Source: Gracilaria domingensis
Lineage: Eukaryota; Rhodophyta; Florideophyceae; Gracilariales; Gracilariaceae
DNA: 64,000 bases
NCBI GenBank assembly: GCA_022539475.1
Contig: VCMS01000075.1
Span: 124,001-188,000, forward strand
Reading direction: 5' to 3'
Each line of letters opens with the position of its first letter. Within the stretch, counting starts at the first letter, position 1. Below are positions 1 to 11,485 of this stretch, piece by piece. The position numbers and the translations under genes were made by a program. The notes under the pieces are model-generated. The model worked only from the letters and a program-made list of their open reading frames with translations. It searched no databases and was not told the DNA's origin.

Positions 1-3000
1 AGAGGGAGATTAAGCCCACTTTTAGCCAATGAGTCAACACGATCATTCTGTGGAATACCGCAGTGACTCGGGGTCCAACACAAGTATACTGTGCAGCATT
101 GACTGAGAGTATGTAAAAGTGTGGCGAGTTTTTGAAGGTGGTGCGGTTGCTTTCGTATGTTGCCTTGTAACGCTAGCACAATTGAGAGGGAGTCTGTGAA
201 TATTCGAATAATTCCGCAGAAGCCTTCTGGAATGTGAAATAGTGCGGCTGTCATGCTAGCAATTTCTGCTGTGTACGAGCATACATCAATACCGGCAGGG
301 ACAACCTTTGTGAGGTCGTCCTCGCCTGGTCGGTATATGACAAAGGCTCCAGCGGCGACAGTTTCCGGTCTCAGAAAGGCCATTTTTAGTGTATCCCCAT
401 CGGCATCGATGCCAGAAGTTCCGCTGTTGTCCAATATGTATGCCATCTGAAAGGTGTCGTCGTAGTCAACCCAAATCGTTGGGCGGGTCTGACGTTTGGC
501 GACAAACCTGGAGATTGCATCGTTCGAATCCTCACATTTGATTGTATTGGCTTTTCCACAGTACCATCCCTCTTTCCATCTTACTGCAACTCGGTTGGTG
601 ACCGTGTTCTGTGGGGGAGGTTTCCCAACTGAGCCATCACACCAGATATCGCAGTCACCACGGGGCAACTGGTTAATCAGACGTTTTGTCGCTTCGCGTT
701 GGATGTCCTCCGGATCATCCTTGCTGCACGACGCTGTCAGAAAATGGATTCTGGTGAGTTGCAATAACCCTGTTTCGTTGGGTAATGGCGCGCGTGGGAG
801 CTGCAACAGTCCTTGCTGAGATAGGTGTTCTTCGGCGAGTTGTTTAAGTGTTGGACGTCGTGATCGTATTCGTGGTGTCACTTCAGCAGTAAGAAACGTT
901 TTCAGTGGTGTATTGTTTCGCATTCGCATCGTTTTCTCGTATAGAACAGACGCCTTACACCGCGCTATTTCTTGTAATGATGGTAGAGCGGTGAGCTCCC
1001 TCAGGGCGTCGATTGGCGTTGATGAGACACACCCGGTTTGGATTCTCAATGCGTCGTTTCGGGCTCTCTCCAGTGCATCAACTCCCGCCTTGACGGAATT
1101 CGATATGATGGTTCCTGCCGCGTACGCTGCAATTGGTTCTGCGAATCCTTTCCGGACTATCTCAATCGTGCGCCAGTCTGCGCCCCACGATTTGCCTGTC
1201 AGAGCACGCATTACTCTGCTCCGTCGTTTGTATTTCAAAACGACTTGTTTGAGATGTTGCGAAAAGCTCAGTTTGGAGTCAAGTAGGGCACCGAGGAATT
1301 TGGCGCAGTCACTGGGTCTCACTACAACGCCGTTGATGTTGAGCGTATAGTTGTCCTCGTTCTGTCTCCAGTTTGAGAGTGTGAATGGAACAACGACAGT
1401 CTTGGAGGGGTTCATTCTGATGTCATTCTGTTTGCAGTACTGTGCTAGGCCGTTGAATGCTCGTTGGAGTAACTCTTGACACTCATCCGGACTTTTTGCC
1501 GATACCCACAATAGAGTATCGTCTGCGAACAGATTGACCTCAGCGTTACCTTCGGTTTCTATGACGTGTTCGGGAAGATCGGAGACGTAGGCAATCCATA
1601 ATGCAGGGGAAAGCGTTCCTCCCTGCGGCAGTCCTCGCGGTACTCTCCTGTCGTTGGTTGTGTTTGTGTTCCAGCGACATTTCCAGTGGCGGTCCATGAC
1701 GAAGCTCTGGAGCCACCTCCAGAGCTGGGGAGGACACCCCATTTTTGCGAGCTTAACGAAGAGACGCGGGTGCGGGACGCAGTCATACGCTTTAGAAAAG
1801 TCACAAAAGACAGCCAAAACCTTCTCCATTTGGTCCCAGGCGTTTCGGATGCTTTCCGTTACAGCTCCGATGTGTTCTTCGGTGCTGCGCCCCATTCGAA
1901 ATCCAGCCTGTTGCGGAGGCAGCTTTGCTTCCAGCCATTGCATGAACAATTTGTTCACCATTCTTTCCGCTATACGCGCTATAACGGGTGTTAGTGAGAT
2001 TGGTCTGAATCTGCCTGCAGCGCCAGGTTTGGGTATCGGTACAAGGGTCGAGAGTCTCCATTTCGCTGGGGTGACACCTTCGGTGAAGGTTCTGTTTATG
2101 AGATGCAGAAGCCGTTGAACACCTAGTTCGGGAAGATTCTTCATGAAGGCGATTTCAATTTCATCTGGGCCCGCAGCTCGGTTTTCGTCCATGTCTGAGA
2201 TTGCCGTTAAAAGGTGTCTCTCGTCGAACTGTACCAACTGCGTGGTCCTGATTTTCTGTTGGTATCGCTTTAAGTGATGTACGTATTCTGATCTTCTTTG
2301 CTTAACTCTTTGTTCTGGGCGTGCATTTTTCAGTTCCGTCTTTATGAACCATTTGGCTCTTTTCAGATCTGACCAATGCTCTCCCTCAGGTGGGCACATG
2401 GAGGGTGCCGTTCGTCGGCCATCGTCCATCGCACGTAAGATTTTCCAAAGTTTCCAATCGTCCGTCTGCGGCTTTAATCCGGTTACTAGCTCTCTCCATG
2501 ACCATCTCTTCAAGTTTTCTATCGTTCTTTTTGCCTCTTGCCTTCTTTCCTGCAGTGTATTCTGTGTGTCCTCGCAGGGGTTTTCTTGCCACGCTTTGAA
2601 AGCATTGACGCGGTTTTGAATCGCAACTGATGCCTCCTCGCACCACCACGGTGACCTGCGCCTGCGTCGCCCTCTTGGCACTGCCTTCCCCGCAGCGACT
2701 TTTATTGCAGTAACAAACGCTTTGCTTTCGTGATCAACGGTCCAATCTGGTTGATATGGGTTGGCACGGAGTTCTTTCTCAACATTCTTGACAAATTCCT
2801 TCCAGTTAGCTTGTTTCATGCTCCACCTGAGCTGCTTTCGCTGGTCAATAGGCGGTATGTCAATGGTCAGTGTGCAAGGATGATGATCGGAAAACGGGAG
2901 TTCTGCTGCCTCCCATGTTGCATATGGAAGCCACATTGTGGGGATCAGGGTGATATCGATGGCGCTGGTAGTGCCACTTGATGGGTCTGTGCGCGTAGGG

Positions 3001-3584
3001 ACTCCATCTGTGTTCATCAAAATGCGGTTTGTGCTCTCGAAGTATTCTTCTAGATCCATCCCTGCTGGTTCCGCTCGTTGTGGGAACCAAGACCCACATA
3101 TGTTGCAGTCTGCAAGTATGACATGGTGTTCGGAGAACAGGTGATACCATGTGGAGTGGCGTAATGTCGGTGGGATATACACATTTGTGAGTTTGAGGGG
3201 GCCCTTTGTGGTTCGGACTGATACAGTTACTGATTCTATTCCTGGTGTGGTGCTTTCTTCGTTTACAAGGTCGGCTTGAAAACCCTTCTGTACGTAGATC
3301 GCAACGCCCCCGCCCCGTCCACCAGCCGCCGTGAATTCAGGTTGCCGATCACATCGTCCAATTGCTTCATATCCCTCGATCTTTGGGGTACGATCTTGCT
3401 CAAGCAGAAAAGTCTCTTGCAAGCAAAGAATGTCGATTTGGCGGTCATTAGCTAGTTTGGATAGCTCGGAGCGCTTTGCGAGGCCATGAAGACCACGGCA
3501 GTTTAGCTGTATAATGCGGATCTTCTTCGCTTTTTTTGATTTTGACAACATCTCATCAGTTCTTGGCCTCCGTCGGAGATCCAT
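1..3584 (-). CDS. Non-LTR retrotransposon (LINE) polyprotein: APE endonuclease, reverse transcriptase, RNase H; 3' end beyond the window
   Basis: One uninterrupted frame of about 1,190 codons reads leftwards from an ATG at 3584 (another at 3551) and has no stop before the window edge. The N-terminal part is an APE-type endonuclease: LNCRGLHG near 3500, LCLQETF near 3430, ADCNICG near 3095 and SDHHP near 2885. The middle is a reverse transcriptase: GLPQGG near 1620, and the catalytic FADD with context LFADDTLLW at about 1506-1532. The last third is RNase H: CDGSVG near 635, YTAEI near 270, FTDSLS near 195, and TPSHCGI followed by VDSLAK near 40-20. By family knowledge such proteins nick target DNA and copy their RNA in place. 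APE, RT and RNase H together suggest the I/Tad/jockey assemblage, but I cannot place the clade. No ORF1 is visible upstream. The intact frame suggests a young or active copy. The element's 5' end lies within 250 bases of the NB-ARC gene start. Confidence 0.93.
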   Translation of the reverse strand, partial: MDLRRRPRTDEMLSKSKKAKKIRIIQLNCRGLHGLAKRSELSKLANDRQIDILCLQETFLLEQDRTPKIEGYEAIGRCDRQPEFTAAGGRGGGVAIYVQKGFQADLVNEESTTPGIESVTVSVRTTKGPLKLTNVYIPPTLRHSTWYHLFSEHHVILADCNICGSWFPQRAEPAGMDLEEYFESTNRILMNTDGVPTRTDPSSGTTSAIDITLIPTMWLPYATWEAAELPFSDHHPCTLTIDIPPIDQRKQLRWSMKQANWKEFVKNVEKELRANPYQPDWTVDHESKAFVTAIKVAAGKAVPRGRRRRRSPWWCEEASVAIQNRVNAFKAWQENPCEDTQNTLQERRQEAKRTIENLKRWSWRELVTGLKPQTDDWKLWKILRAMDDGRRTAPSMCPPEGEHWSDLKRAKWFIKTELKNARPEQRVKQRRSEYVHHLKRYQQKIRTTQLVQFDERHLLTAISDMDENRAAGPDEIEIAFMKNLPELGVQRLLHLINRTFTEGVTPAKWRLSTLVPIPKPGAAGRFRPISLTPVIARIAERMVNKLFMQWLEAKLPPQQAGFRMGRSTEEHIGAVTESIRNAWDQMEKVLAVFCDFSKAYDCVPHPRLFVKLAKMGCPPQLWRWLQSFVMDRHWKCRWNTNTTNDRRVPRGLPQGGTLSPALWIAYVSDLPEHVIETEGNAEVNLFADDTLLWVSAKSPDECQELLQRAFNGLAQYCKQNDIRMNPSKTVVVPFTLSNWRQNEDNYTLNINGVVVRPSDCAKFLGALLDSKLSFSQHLKQVVLKYKRRSRVMRALTGKSWGADWRTIEIVRKGFAEPIAAYAAGTIISNSVKAGVDALERARNDALRIQTGCVSSTPIDALRELTALPSLQEIARCKASVLYEKTMRMRNNTPLKTFLTAEVTPRIRSRRPTLKQLAEEHLSQQGLLQLPRAPLPNETGLLQLTRIHFLTASCSKDDPEDIQREATKRLINQLPRGDCDIWCDGSVGKPPPQNTVTNRVAVRWKEGWYCGKANTIKCEDSNDAISRFVAKRQTRPTIWVDYDDTFQMAYILDNSGTSGIDADGDTLKMAFLRPETVAAGAFVIYRPGEDDLTKVVPAGIDVCSYTAEIASMTAALFHIPEGFCGIIRIFTDSLSIVLALQGNIRKQPHHLQKLATLLHTLSQCCTVYLCWTPSHCGIPQNDRVDSLAKSGLNLP

Positions 3585-3835
3585 CTGCCAACTCGTTTCG
3601 CTCTGATCGCACGAATGCGGGTCAGACCCAGGCACACCGCGTGGAGGCGAGTAGCATGTGCCCAAGGCCTCATTCATTCATTCATTCTACTAAACGCGAT
3701 ATCTTTCTCCTCCAGTCATTTTCCCACCGCCGACGTCTGCCTTTCTTTTCGACCACATCGGATACTCGGCTTCTCAAGTATCAGATATCGCTATAAGTCG
3801 CACGCCCATTCACTCGTACGTTCTAAGGCGGAACC

Positions 3836-6800
3836 ATGGATTTAGCAGTCAGCCTGTCATCTCCACTTTTCACTATCTTCGATAAGCTTGAGACCGCAGT
3901 AACTAAGTTCTTCCAACGCAAAGACCTCACGGAAGACAACGTTGAGCAGCTTCACAGACTGAAGCGAAAGTTTGCAGACGCCTGCGAACTGGTTCCAAAA
4001 ATCAAACCTCGTGTGGCACATGACGCCGTACTTCATACTAGACTACTCCAGTTTGAGAAAACCTTGGATGAAGATTTGGACAGAATGAACAAATGGCAAA
4101 ATCAAATTGACCGCGCAACACCCATGGACCGCGTCAGAAGAATGAAGCAAGTCTTGGATAGATGTGAAGACGGCGTGAATCAGTTCTTTGAATTCCTGGA
4201 AAGTAGCTTACCTCCCATGCCGGAGCCATCAAGTCCTGACGATGGAAGATACATACCACGAAATACTGTTCCGGTAAATCCCCAACGACTCACACTAGAC
4301 TACGATGATCCTGAAACATGTGAAGGAAGGTTGAGGGCGGCAGTTATCGATCAGAGCGCAGGAAGAGTAGTGGCGTTGGTGGCTTCCGGGAAAGGTGGAG
4401 TTGGAAAGACTTGCGCTTTGCGAGGACTTGCAGATGATGAGAAAGTGAGAAAGGTCTTTTCCGGTGGTACTCTATACATCCAGCTGGGAAACGATGCTGC
4501 TCTTTCAGATATTGTGCAATCTTTAGCAAACATTGTGGAAAGAACAGGAGGTCCAAGACTGGCGGAGAAGATACGCACCACTAGAACACTTAAGGAGGCT
4601 GCGGAGAAGGCTTCGGATTGGTTTCTAGGCCAGAGCTGTCTTTTTCTGGTGGATGATATTTGGCGGGTAAATGGCATCGATTCTGATGTATTCAACATCC
4701 TTGGGTCAATGGTGAACGAGAGGTGTCGATTAGTATACACCACAAGAGACAAGCATTTTCTAGACCCAGGTCACGAGTCAATTGAGTTCGAGGAGAGGGA
4801 AGTACATGGAGACGTAGCGCGACGAATGCTGTTAAAGCATGGTGGGTTTGGTGAAGCAGATGAGTTTGAGGAACAAAACAAGCAGGCATTTGAAGCAATT
4901 CTTGGCGTGTGTCAAGGACTTCCACTCGCACTTGGCATAGCTGGAGGAGCAGTCTTAAAGAAGTCTCGGCGGAAAATGAAATATCGGAAGCAGGATGCTT
5001 GGTCAGATTTGCAAAACGAGATGATTTCGAAAGCGGACCGTTCAACATTCTTGGAGTCCTCTGCTGGGCAATATGGAGGACTAAATCGAATGGTAGTTCT
5101 TTCCCTTCAGGTTTTGGACGCACAACATGAAGACGGCAAGTATCACAAACTTTTTCGAGCACTCTGCGTCCTTCGAAAACAGCAACGTGTTCCCCTTCAA
5201 ATGTTGAAAAATCTATGGGATATGGGAAGCTTGAAGGAAACTGAGGAGGTGGCGGAGGTTCTCGACGGTGTGTCACTTGTGCAGATGCAAGAAATGAATG
5301 GAGTCACTTACGTTCAGCTTCATGATCTGGTTCTGGACATGGCGAAGAATGACGCAGCGCTAAGGTATGAAACACAAAGCTTCCTGAGAACGTTGATTGG
5401 AAACTACTTCCACTCTTCGAGAAGGAGTAATGGGGATGCAATCCAAGTGCACGACGACGAACTACCTGGGAGAAATATTGAGGGAGAGCATGTGGAGGTG
5501 GTAACCAACTCAAGCGATGGGTCGCAAGTAATGGATGAGGCGACTAAGACAGGAGCGCCAGAACATTTCGCTTCTGAAGCATTTTTTTCTCATGCGTGGT
5601 GGGACATTGATGATGATGATTACATTCACAACAACCTTTGCAGTTTACTGCGGAGTGCAGGATACAGCAAGGAGTTATTGCGGCTGTTGTCACAGCCGCA
5701 GTGGATTGTTATGCGTTTGTTGCAAGCTGGAATCTACAACTTGGAGCAAGACCTGGAGGAAGGGAAATCATTACCAACCAACCACACATCGTTTCAATCG
5801 GATCATGAAGAACATCTGGAAATGGTCGGCAAAGCGGCCAGGATGAGTTGCACATTCGTTGGTGAGAATCACCGTGAAGTCTGGTTTCAACTGCACGGGC
5901 GATTGTTGTTGCATGCGACACAGAACGAGAGAACGAGAGAATTTGTGGAGAAGATAGAGCGTGTTGCGCCAAGGCCCTGGATCAGAGCCTCAATAGGGTT
6001 GCTGCAACAAGCTTCCAAAGTCGCTCCAGAGGTGATCCGAGGAAAAGGTAGAGTGCTATGTACAAGTCTGGAGCAGGAAGATCTGTGGTTCATCTGGGGG
6101 GAATCGGATATAATGGGTGTTTCACGGTACGACCTTTCCACAGGATCCTACAAGACAGTTGATCTTGTCGTGGAATCTATTCTGGACGAAGGTTTGGTGC
6201 CATATCCGGAGTGTTCCGCCTTTAAGCCCGAACAAAACAGCATTATCACCGCTCACGGCAATGGGATGATATATACGTGGAGCAGAGAAACTGGGGAGCT
6301 AGAGCGTGCTCTGGAGTGCCGACGAAACAGAAGATGGACAGTGTCAAAACTTGATTGCTGCCGGCGTCGAGCATTTCTGAGTTGTTTTGGAACGTATGAC
6401 GATGACATGGAGGAAGGATTCGTTGATTTCAGCGAAGACGGAAGGATAGTCGCATCAACTTGCAAAGACCATATAATTCGATTGTGGGACACGTTAAGTG
6501 GAGAGGCAGTGGGACAGCCTCTCCACGGTCACACCGATTCGGTGATGTGCGTCGCAGTGAGCCCTGATGGCAGTCGCGTTGTTTCTGGTTCAGATGACCA
6601 GACCGTTCGAGTCTGGGATACGCGAAGCGGGAAGTCTGTGGGACAGCCTCTCCGCGGTCACACTGGTTCGGTGTGGTGCTTGGCGGTGAACGCTGATTGC
6701 AGTCGCATTGTTTCTGGGTCTGAGGATCAGACGGTGCGGGTATGGGACACGTTGAGTGGTGAACCGGTTGGACAACCACTCGGCGGCCCCATTGGTAGCG

Positions 6801-8023
6801 TGAACTGCCTAGTACTAACCCCCGATGGATGTCGAATAGTCTCCGGTTACGCTGACCAGACGGTGCGAGTGTGGGAAGCGCGAACCGGGGAAGCAGTAGG
6901 AGAGCCTCTCCGGGGCCACACTGCTTACATACAGTGCGTGGCAGTTAGTCCCGATGGCACTCGGATCGCTTCTGGATCTTGGGACGAGACTGTGCGAGTG
7001 TGGTATACGCGAAGAGGGGAGGGAGCGAGACGACCTCTTCGCAGCCACACTAGTAGCGTGATTTGCGTGGCTGTGAGCCCCGATGGCACTCGCATCGCTT
7101 CAGGATCTCTCGATGAAACGGTGCGGGTGTGGAACGCCCGGAGCGGGGAAGCTGTAGGGCAGCCTCTTTGTGGTCACACTGGTAGTGTGCTCTGCGTAGC
7201 ACTAAGCTGCGATGGCAGTTGTGTCGTTTCTGGGTCTTCGGACAAGACGGTACGAATATGGGACACACAAAGCGGTAAGGGAGTGGTGCAGCCTCTCCGC
7301 GGTCATACTTTTGGAGTATACTGCGTGGCAGCGAGCCCAGATTTTAGTCGCATTGTCTCGGGGTCGGGTGACCAGACGGTGCGATTATGGGACGCGCAAC
7401 GCGGGGAGGCATTGGGACAACCTCTTCGCGGTCACACGGGTGGGGTGACCGGCGTGGCATTGAGCCCTGATGTCAGTCGCATCATCTCTGGATCTTCGGA
7501 CGAGACAGTGCGAGTTTGGGACGTCCAAAGCGGTAAGGCGGTGGGTCTGCCTCTTCGCGGCCACTCTGGTGAAGTGAAATGCGTGGTGATGAGCCCCGAT
7601 GGCAGTCGTATTATTTCGGGGTCGTTTGACATGACTTTGCGAGTGTGGGACACGTCGAGTGGGGAGGCGATTGGCGTGGCGCTCGAGCACGACCAAGAAG
7701 TGGTAGTTGTCGGCGTAGATGCGAACTGTTCGCGAATTGCGTCGTGGGAGTGGAATGGGATGGGAAGACTGTGGGACACGCGGCGGGGCGAGTGCGTGCT
7801 CACGTCAGAAGATGCGTCGTGGCAATCGACGGTGAGCGCTCTGTCTCTGTCGTGGTCGTCAGGACAGGAGTTCGCTCCAGTAGAGCAACGAGTGACGGCG
7901 CGCGCAGATGATGGCTCTGTCATCTTGTTGGCTACATGTGAGGACGTTGTTGCAAGCGTGAACGGAGGTGACGTTTACTGGTCACGAACTTTTGAGTCAT
8001 GTAGAATAGACAGAGTTAATTGA
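3836..8023 (+). CDS. NB-ARC and WD40-repeat protein (NLR-like STAND ATPase)
   Basis: A single-exon protein of 1,395 residues. Residues 1-125 are a charged all-helical segment that looks like a helical bundle. An NB-ARC nucleotide-binding module follows: P-loop GKGGVGKT at about 185-192, Walker B LFLVDDIW at about 268-275, sensor-like VYTTRD near 301, and GLPLA near 360. [10 protein letters not shown] motif near 497 resembles the MHD region. Residues about 510-850 are a linker without a motif I know. From about 870 to the end are some eleven WD40 blades with a 43-residue period, each with a form of TVRVWD and a GH turn. Fungal and plant relatives (NWD, NLR) are switch proteins in which the C-terminal repeats sense ligand and the N-terminal domain signals. 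An immune or self-recognition role here is inference. The first ATG fits the start; no TATA box is evident in the 250 bases that separate it from the divergent LINE. Confidence 0.93.
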   Translation: MDLAVSLSSPLFTIFDKLETAVTKFFQRKDLTEDNVEQLHRLKRKFADACELVPKIKPRVAHDAVLHTRLLQFEKTLDEDLDRMNKWQNQIDRATPMDRVRRMKQVLDRCEDGVNQFFEFLESSLPPMPEPSSPDDGRYIPRNTVPVNPQRLTLDYDDPETCEGRLRAAVIDQSAGRVVALVASGKGGVGKTCALRGLADDEKVRKVFSGGTLYIQLGNDAALSDIVQSLANIVERTGGPRLAEKIRTTRTLKEAAEKASDWFLGQSCLFLVDDIWRVNGIDSDVFNILGSMVNERCRLVYTTRDKHFLDPGHESIEFEEREVHGDVARRMLLKHGGFGEADEFEEQNKQAFEAILGVCQGLPLALGIAGGAVLKKSRRKMKYRKQDAWSDLQNEMISKADRSTFLESSAGQYGGLNRMVVLSLQVLDAQHEDGKYHKLFRALCVLRKQQRVPLQMLKNLWDMGSLKETEEVAEVLDGVSLVQMQEMNGVTYVQLHDLVLDMAKNDAALRYETQSFLRTLIGNYFHSSRRSNGDAIQVHDDELPGRNIEGEHVEVVTNSSDGSQVMDEATKTGAPEHFASEAFFSHAWWDIDDDDYIHNNLCSLLRSAGYSKELLRLLSQPQWIVMRLLQAGIYNLEQDLEEGKSLPTNHTSFQSDHEEHLEMVGKAARMSCTFVGENHREVWFQLHGRLLLHATQNERTREFVEKIERVAPRPWIRASIGLLQQASKVAPEVIRGKGRVLCTSLEQEDLWFIWGESDIMGVSRYDLSTGSYKTVDLVVESILDEGLVPYPECSAFKPEQNSIITAHGNGMIYTWSRETGELERALECRRNRRWTVSKLDCCRRRAFLSCFGTYDDDMEEGFVDFSEDGRIVASTCKDHIIRLWDTLSGEAVGQPLHGHTDSVMCVAVSPDGSRVVSGSDDQTVRVWDTRSGKSVGQPLRGHTGSVWCLAVNADCSRIVSGSEDQTVRVWDTLSGEPVGQPLGGPIGSVNCLVLTPDGCRIVSGYADQTVRVWEARTGEAVGEPLRGHTAYIQCVAVSPDGTRIASGSWDETVRVWYTRRGEGARRPLRSHTSSVICVAVSPDGTRIASGSLDETVRVWNARSGEAVGQPLCGHTGSVLCVALSCDGSCVVSGSSDKTVRIWDTQSGKGVVQPLRGHTFGVYCVAASPDFSRIVSGSGDQTVRLWDAQRGEALGQPLRGHTGGVTGVALSPDVSRIISGSSDETVRVWDVQSGKAVGLPLRGHSGEVKCVVMSPDGSRIISGSFDMTLRVWDTSSGEAIGVALEHDQEVVVVGVDANCSRIASWEWNGMGRLWDTRRGECVLTSEDASWQSTVSALSLSWSSGQEFAPVEQRVTARADDGSVILLATCEDVVASVNGGDVYWSRTFESCRIDRVN
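6474..7787 (+). repeat. 129-bp tandem coding repeats (WD40 blades)
   Basis: About eleven successive units of 129 bases encode the WD40 blades of the NB-ARC protein. Adjacent units share long stretches at DNA level, such as variants of CAGACGGTGCGAGTGTGGGA and CAGCCTCTCCGCGGTCACACT. Differences cluster at a few codons just after the GH turn. The last unit is degenerate. This pattern suggests recent unit turnover by unequal exchange or gene conversion. Confidence 0.85.
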
Positions 8024-9140
8024 AACTTGAACATCTCGTGATTGTACTGAGTATGATAGAATACATCCGCAGACTTTGAGAACGTTGTTGACTTTGAATG
8101 GGCGTCACCAGTGTGAACGAAGTCAGGCGATTTATGATGTGTGTAGTATTTACCAGATACGCATACGGTGAAAAATTCTGCTGCTGATTGAAGCAAGATG
8201 GCGGTTGTTTCAATGATGTCACTGCTTTGGCGCGTATTCAGTGCGGCACGCTAGCGCAACGACTTCTAGATGGATATGTCGATCACAACTTGACAGCCAG
8301 TAAACCTTGGTAGACTGTTCGCTCAATAACGCACATGCTTCGCAACAACGGGGGCATCTCGTCTAAACATTGTTTCAGTCGATTGATTCGGGAGAACATC
8401 GTCACTCTCGCAATTTGTTTCCGTGCTCTTCCATTTTGCAACGATCATTTCATCCGCAGTACAGCGTGATCCAAGAGTGCACAAGTTTTGAAAGACTTAT
8501 ATGCGGGCTTTATATATAGTGTTGTACACTGCAATTGTCCTGTGTTGTGGAAACTTCATTCGAACACATGTCTTCCCTTTTCCTCTTTACTGAGTTGGTT
8601 CATCCTATTGTTCATGTTCTTCTTTCTGTATTCCGGCTTGGCATTGTGTTGTGCTCCAGTAAACTTCAACTCCTTGCGTCATCGCCATTCTGCCCTTCGA
8701 GTTTCTCCAACTTCAGCCCGCCGCAGAGAGAATCACGGTTCTCCTCGTTTCGTCAACAGCAAGTCTACAGGCATCCACTAATTGGAATGGCATAGATGTA
8801 GATGTTTATGGGTTTACAAGTCCTTGATAGTGCGGCCATTTCTACATGGAAAACGCATGTTGCATTAAACACAAGTTGTGTTATTACACAATGCCATCAA
8901 TACATATAGTTACGCAAAGTGTTTCTTCCTTTTCAAAGAAGTTACAGTCGGTTCTTTCGCCACCGAACGTAACGCACGTCACAAGAGGTTGAACACTCAG
9001 TAATGATGCTGATTTGATTCTTCTAGTCTACATTTCGGTTCGAGCCGCCTCTATTTTTTAGTGATTTGTCGCTCCTTTTTTTTGCAGCAAGCACGCGGCC
9101 ATTATAATCTGAGCGGAACACATGACCAATCAATCTTTCC
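8024..9140. other. Intergenic; no gene recognised
   Basis: Open frames here are short and without recognisable composition or homology. A TATATATA-like stretch sits near 8510 on the plus strand, but no convincing gene follows it. The right part, next to 9141, is the 3' flank of the transferase-like gene. Confidence 0.6.
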
Positions 9141-9929
9141 TTAGTAGTATTTTTCGTTCATGTTATCAAAGAAAGCCTGCAATCTCCGCAAATCACCAAC
9201 TTCACGAAGGCAGTCAGGATAACCAGCAGGGAACGCCGGAGAAAGCTCCGGGATGGGATGCAGTAATCGCTTGAGAGCGGCGAAGATTCCAAAGTCAGCG
9301 GCTGTAGGACCAGCAGTGCCAAAAAAATACAGTTGGTCGTCGGCTTTAAAGCACTTCTCCAATCTCTTCAATTGCGTACGCAATCCGACCTTGGTAATTT
9401 CTTCGGTGGCAATGGTATCAGCTCCCAACAGAGGAGTGACGCGTCGACGATGTGCGAAAGCATTCGCTCTGGACGCTAACGAGGGAAGAAACGGCATAAC
9501 CTTCATCAGTGATTTATGCATAACAAGCTTCATGTACGGTTTGGTGACGTTCTGAACTTCATACTCAGATACTACTCCGAAGAAATAATAGTACATGGAA
9601 ATATTATCATGGGCGAACTTTTCTAGTTTCTCAACTGAAGACCAATAGTGATACCTGGCGGCTCCGGCCGAGGCTTCAGGGTACAGCTGACAGTTTAAGT
9701 TAACGTGACAAAGATGCAAGAACTTAAGGATCTCAGTGCTGTCAGAAATCATGTCGTTGTTGTACTTCATGACGGGGACTCGATAAGGGGCGGGGAGGTG
9801 CCGCTTCAACTTAGAGGGCTGGAGAAATGTCATTGTGTAGGGAAGACCAAGATGGTTGAGGGTACACATGACTTTGGTGCAGAAGAGCGATCCAGGTAGG
9901 ACCAGAAGGTTGATTTCAGGGGTCATCAT
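9141..9929 (-). CDS. Glutathione S-transferase-like protein
   Basis: Single-exon protein of 262 residues. Residues 5-75 read as a thioredoxin-fold N-terminal GST domain: a beta-alpha start with LPGSLFCTKV, then the cis-proline segment RVPVMKYNNDMISDSTEIL, where VPV and D-S-T are the usual glutathione-binding positions. The C-terminal helical domain contains PTAADFGIFAALKRLL near 210-225, which matches the GST N-capping/hydrophobic-staple region. CTKV keeps only the first cysteine of a glutaredoxin-like CxxC. By family it would conjugate or reduce substrates with glutathione, but the substrate is unknown; the mPGES-2-like branch is a possibility. A TATA box lies 84 bases upstream. A broken copy of its 3' half lies at 11.5-11.8 kb. 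Confidence 0.8.
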   Translation of the reverse strand: MMTPEINLLVLPGSLFCTKVMCTLNHLGLPYTMTFLQPSKLKRHLPAPYRVPVMKYNNDMISDSTEILKFLHLCHVNLNCQLYPEASAGAARYHYWSSVEKLEKFAHDNISMYYYFFGVVSEYEVQNVTKPYMKLVMHKSLMKVMPFLPSLASRANAFAHRRRVTPLLGADTIATEEITKVGLRTQLKRLEKCFKADDQLYFFGTAGPTAADFGIFAALKRLLHPIPELSPAFPAGYPDCLREVGDLRRLQAFFDNMNEKYY

Positions 9930-11485
9930 CTGGCGGGAGTGGAGCGAAGAGGTTGGCCTGGAGGCAAGTGGCGAGGACAGAACAAGAACGCCCGGAAAAT
10001 CTTTTGAGAGTTCTTTATATAGCGTGGGTCAGCTGAAGGGGCTGTCATTTCGAATGATCACATGGCGGAGCGTGCTCTGCGCGTGAGCCGGCGGACGGAG
10101 ATCACAATTTCTACTTTGATCCACGCGTGAGGGAGATGAGGTTGGACTTATTCCGTATTAAGTCTGAATTACTTTTGCGTGCTTACTAAAAGAGAGCGAG
10201 AGGTTGGAATTCCGGATTGAATCTTAACGCAACATCATGATCAAGAGGTTCTTATGGCGCAAATTTGTGGGGTCAACGGCCCATCTCATTGGGCACACAG
10301 CATGTGGAGCATACCAAATGTACCTTCGGTCACGTGCCGCCAAGGCACGTGCCTTCTATCGAGATACCAAGGTGGTACGACGTCTTCCGCTATTTTATTC
10401 TCTCGACCATGATTGGCTGTCGATGTTACTGCGTTGTTGCCAGGGAGCACGTCGCCGTACGATGGCAGCAAACCGATGGCCCACTTCAGGCCCTCGGCAG
10501 CATGCAAAACTTGCTTGTTGGTGAAGAAGAAGCGCGCCTGGACATTTTGCCAACGAGGTCAGAAACGGATCTGCACAAGTCCACTTCTGTATAGTGATTT
10601 CGTTGTATTACGAGCAAGCATAAAGTTTTTGTTCCAAAAAGCAGTTGTGCTGCGTATCGCTGAAAACATTCTGTCTTTCATCCGAACTTTCTAGACCGGG
10701 TCCAACCCTGGAATGTTCTAGAAGCCCTACGTCGGGGAAGAACAAAAAAGGGTTGCAGTCGAACAAGAAAAACTTTTCCTAGTTGTTGCCGTGGATTACA
10801 TTTAGCTCTTTCCTCCCCATTAAAAGTCTCCAGCTACTGGAGTCCAGCAGCGTAAGAAAGTTTTGTGCGATCAGAACGTTACAAAGCAGGAAAAGGAGAT
10901 ATTCAAAATCCTGAATTAGCAAATTGTTACACAAAAGGTTTCGTTTTACAAACTGCTGTTTCACAAGTGTTCGGTGGTAATCGAATATTTCGTGTGCCCT
11001 ATCTTCCGCGCTTTTCCGTCCGTGAATGGTCGTTGCGTCCAACAGTGAGACACAGTAGACCTCGAATCCTGCAGTTTGGACAAATCTCTGCGATACGAGA
11101 AGTAGGAATTCCCAATTCGTACATCATGTCCATGCCAATGACCAAAGTTTGAAAAGTAGTAACTACTGGCTTTTAAGCTTGACAAGAGTGAGAGAACTTG
11201 AGTTCTCAGATTGCATCATTCTGCTTTCACTATTGTTTCTCAAACCTGGAGACTGAAGTTTCTCGTTGTCGCACCAACTACGAGTATACTGGTCGCTGCA
11301 AAATGAAACGGGATGACCACGTTCCAAGAGCGAGAAAATTGTTATTGATACAACGCGCACATGGCCAACGCATGATGTATCAAACATTAGATACAGGGAC
11401 AGCTCATGAATCTATTCAAAAATGCTTCCCGAATGAGATTCAACTGATTTTCATGGCTCATTCTATGGGAACACGCAAACACATG
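9930..11485. other. Intergenic; promoter of the GST-like gene, otherwise nothing recognised
   Basis: Beyond the TATA box of the left gene I see only short overlapping frames on both strands (around 10.3-10.6 kb and 10.8-11.15 kb). None shows a known motif. The segment could hold old transposon debris, which I cannot identify. Confidence 0.5.
10013..10022 (-). promoter_or_regulatory. TATA box of the GST-like gene
   Basis: CTATATAAAG on the minus strand, 84 bases upstream of the ATG at 9929. This spacing leaves a 5' leader of roughly 50 bases. Confidence 0.6.

Noticed and set aside
8488-8795. Plus-strand frames after a TATATATA stretch
   Set aside because: Two frames of similar length overlap and neither resembles protein-like sequence.
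10286-10507. Minus-strand frame that looks faintly like a transposase fragment
   Set aside because: No specific motif could be named and plus-strand frames compete.
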